This document shows, one piece after another, positions 63,360-64,000 of a DNA stretch of 64,000 nt. How positions within the stretch are numbered: the stretch's first letter is position 1; the number at the start of each line of letters is the position of its first letter. The stretch spans positions 8,124,501 to 8,188,500 of the forward strand of contig OZ017802.1 of assembly GCA_963969395.1 (NCBI GenBank), written 5' to 3'. Under the pieces are notes generated by a model. That model saw only the letters and a list, made by a program, of their open reading frames with translations. It was not told the origin of the DNA and did not search any database. The stretch comes from Pseudoscleropodium purum (taxonomy: Eukaryota > Streptophyta > Bryopsida > Hypnales > Brachytheciaceae). The translations under genes were made by a program, and so were the position numbers.

Positions 63360-63900
63360 AAGAAAATAGAGGTTCTATTGTTTTATGGGAAGATCGATTA
63401 GATGGCTAGGAACCCTTATAAATTCAAATGAAACTCAAATTAACCTAATGCATCCTTGATGGGATTCAAAGCAAAGCTTGACCATATTCTATTCATGAAG
63501 AACCACTAGGTCCCTAAATTTGTCACAAGAAAGTGGGGTGGAGCGCTATCAAAACAATTCCTACTGAAATTGAAAATGGTGTGACCTTCTGAGTGCATTA
63601 GAAAAGAAGTAGGGTTACTATAGCTTATTTGGCGTAGAGCAATTGCAATTAAGCACTGGAGAGGGAGAGTAGATAGAGCGATCAACACTCGATGCTTAGT
63701 GTGCCCTTGCTACTATGAAGAAACAATTTTTCCCTAGTTCTAGGAGTGTTATGCAACATAGAGAGCATGGCAATGGGCAAGTCACATTGTGCATGCAATG
63801 GTGATTGGTAGGGACGTGCAAGGACCTTTTTAGACCAAAGGTGCAAATTTGGATTCTTTGCAAACATGGTTGAGGGTCAATCATACCAAATGATGATAGG
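63360..63900 (+). pseudogene. LINE zf-RVT C-terminal region remnant
   Basis: Translation gives RKWGGALS, LIWRRAIAIKHWRGRVDRAI, NTRCLVCPCYYEETIF and ECYAT, a Cys/His arrangement like the zf-RVT domain found after the RT in plant LINEs. It matches copy 1 at 23480-23960. Confidence 0.7.
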
Positions 63901-63947
63901 GTTGAGCACCAATTCTATATTTTAGCCTCCTTTTAAAGGCAAGCTTG

Positions 63948-64000
63948 CACTATAAGAAACCCACGTTTAAGGTGACGAGGCCTAATTTTTTTTTAACACA
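63948..64000 (+). mobile_element. Possible start of a CACTA-like element
   Basis: CACTATAAGAAACCCACG resembles the start of CACTA elements and of the MITE at 59823. The partner end lies outside the window. Confidence 0.4.

Larger units (their letters stand above)
58400..63947 (+). mobile_element. LINE retrotransposon, degenerate (copy 2)
   Basis: ORF1 zinc knuckle, endonuclease, RT and zf-RVT regions occur in the order expected of plant L1-type LINEs. Stop codons and frameshifts are spread throughout, so neither ORF is intact. A CACTA-type MITE interrupts it at 59823-59975 and a 23-C run lies at 59056-59078. The 5' boundary is approximate; the 3' end was not located. Confidence 0.8.

Overview
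This window is eukaryotic nuclear DNA from a repeat-filled intergenic region, most likely of a land plant with a large genome. The evidence is the mobile-element mixture: a Mutator-like transposase with a SWIM finger, LINEs with an APE endonuclease, an RT and a zf-RVT C-terminus, and short non-autonomous elements with hAT-, CACTA-, PIF/Harbinger- and piggyBac-like ends. Base composition is AT-rich apart from sharp GC islands, and a 200-base run of N (36052-36251) marks a draft-assembly gap. I cannot name the species; a large-genome gymnosperm or seed-free plant is only a guess. I found no intact host gene, RNA gene or CRISPR array.

Layout. 1-2235: a GC-rich hAT-like MITE (616-1004), then a PIF/Harbinger-like element (1038-2232, TTA duplications). 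The latter holds three tandem palindromic units, and the middle unit carries a second hAT-like MITE (1394-1692) with perfect 8-bp duplications. 3000-8480: a badly broken Mutator-like transposase, from DNA-binding and DDE-like regions to a damaged SWIM finger. 8900-18903: the most unusual object, a 10-kb stretch bounded by hAT-like termini (CAGGGTTGAC). It carries two divergent genes, a RING/coiled-coil protein (9469-12759, minus) and a protein-kinase-like protein (16839-18339, plus). Each gene is preceded by a dense GTCCGC array resembling the sequence of the termini. Both genes are broken, and no transposase was recognised between the ends. A MITE of the same family (13227-13530, perfect 8-bp duplication) has inserted inside.

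18904-29987: a CpG-decayed MITE (20982-21269), a LINE copy in two parts (21510-21765 and 23060-24480), a degenerate tandem array, simple repeats and unassigned sequence. 29988-55860: AT-rich sequence dominated by one MITE family of about 930-955 bp with TTAA-CCCCTAAAG ends. It has four full-length copies and several fragments or diverged copies, on both strands. 55961-57313: an element with long inverted arms (about 190 bp) around a GC-richer interior. 58400-63947: a second, longer LINE, traceable from the ORF1 zinc knuckle through endonuclease, RT and zf-RVT, interrupted by a CACTA-type MITE (59823-59975). The last 53 bases start another CACTA-like end.

Nothing here looks like a working pathway. 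The biology is nested insertion and decay, with the two-gene 10-kb element as the candidate for an undescribed type of gene-carrying transposon.
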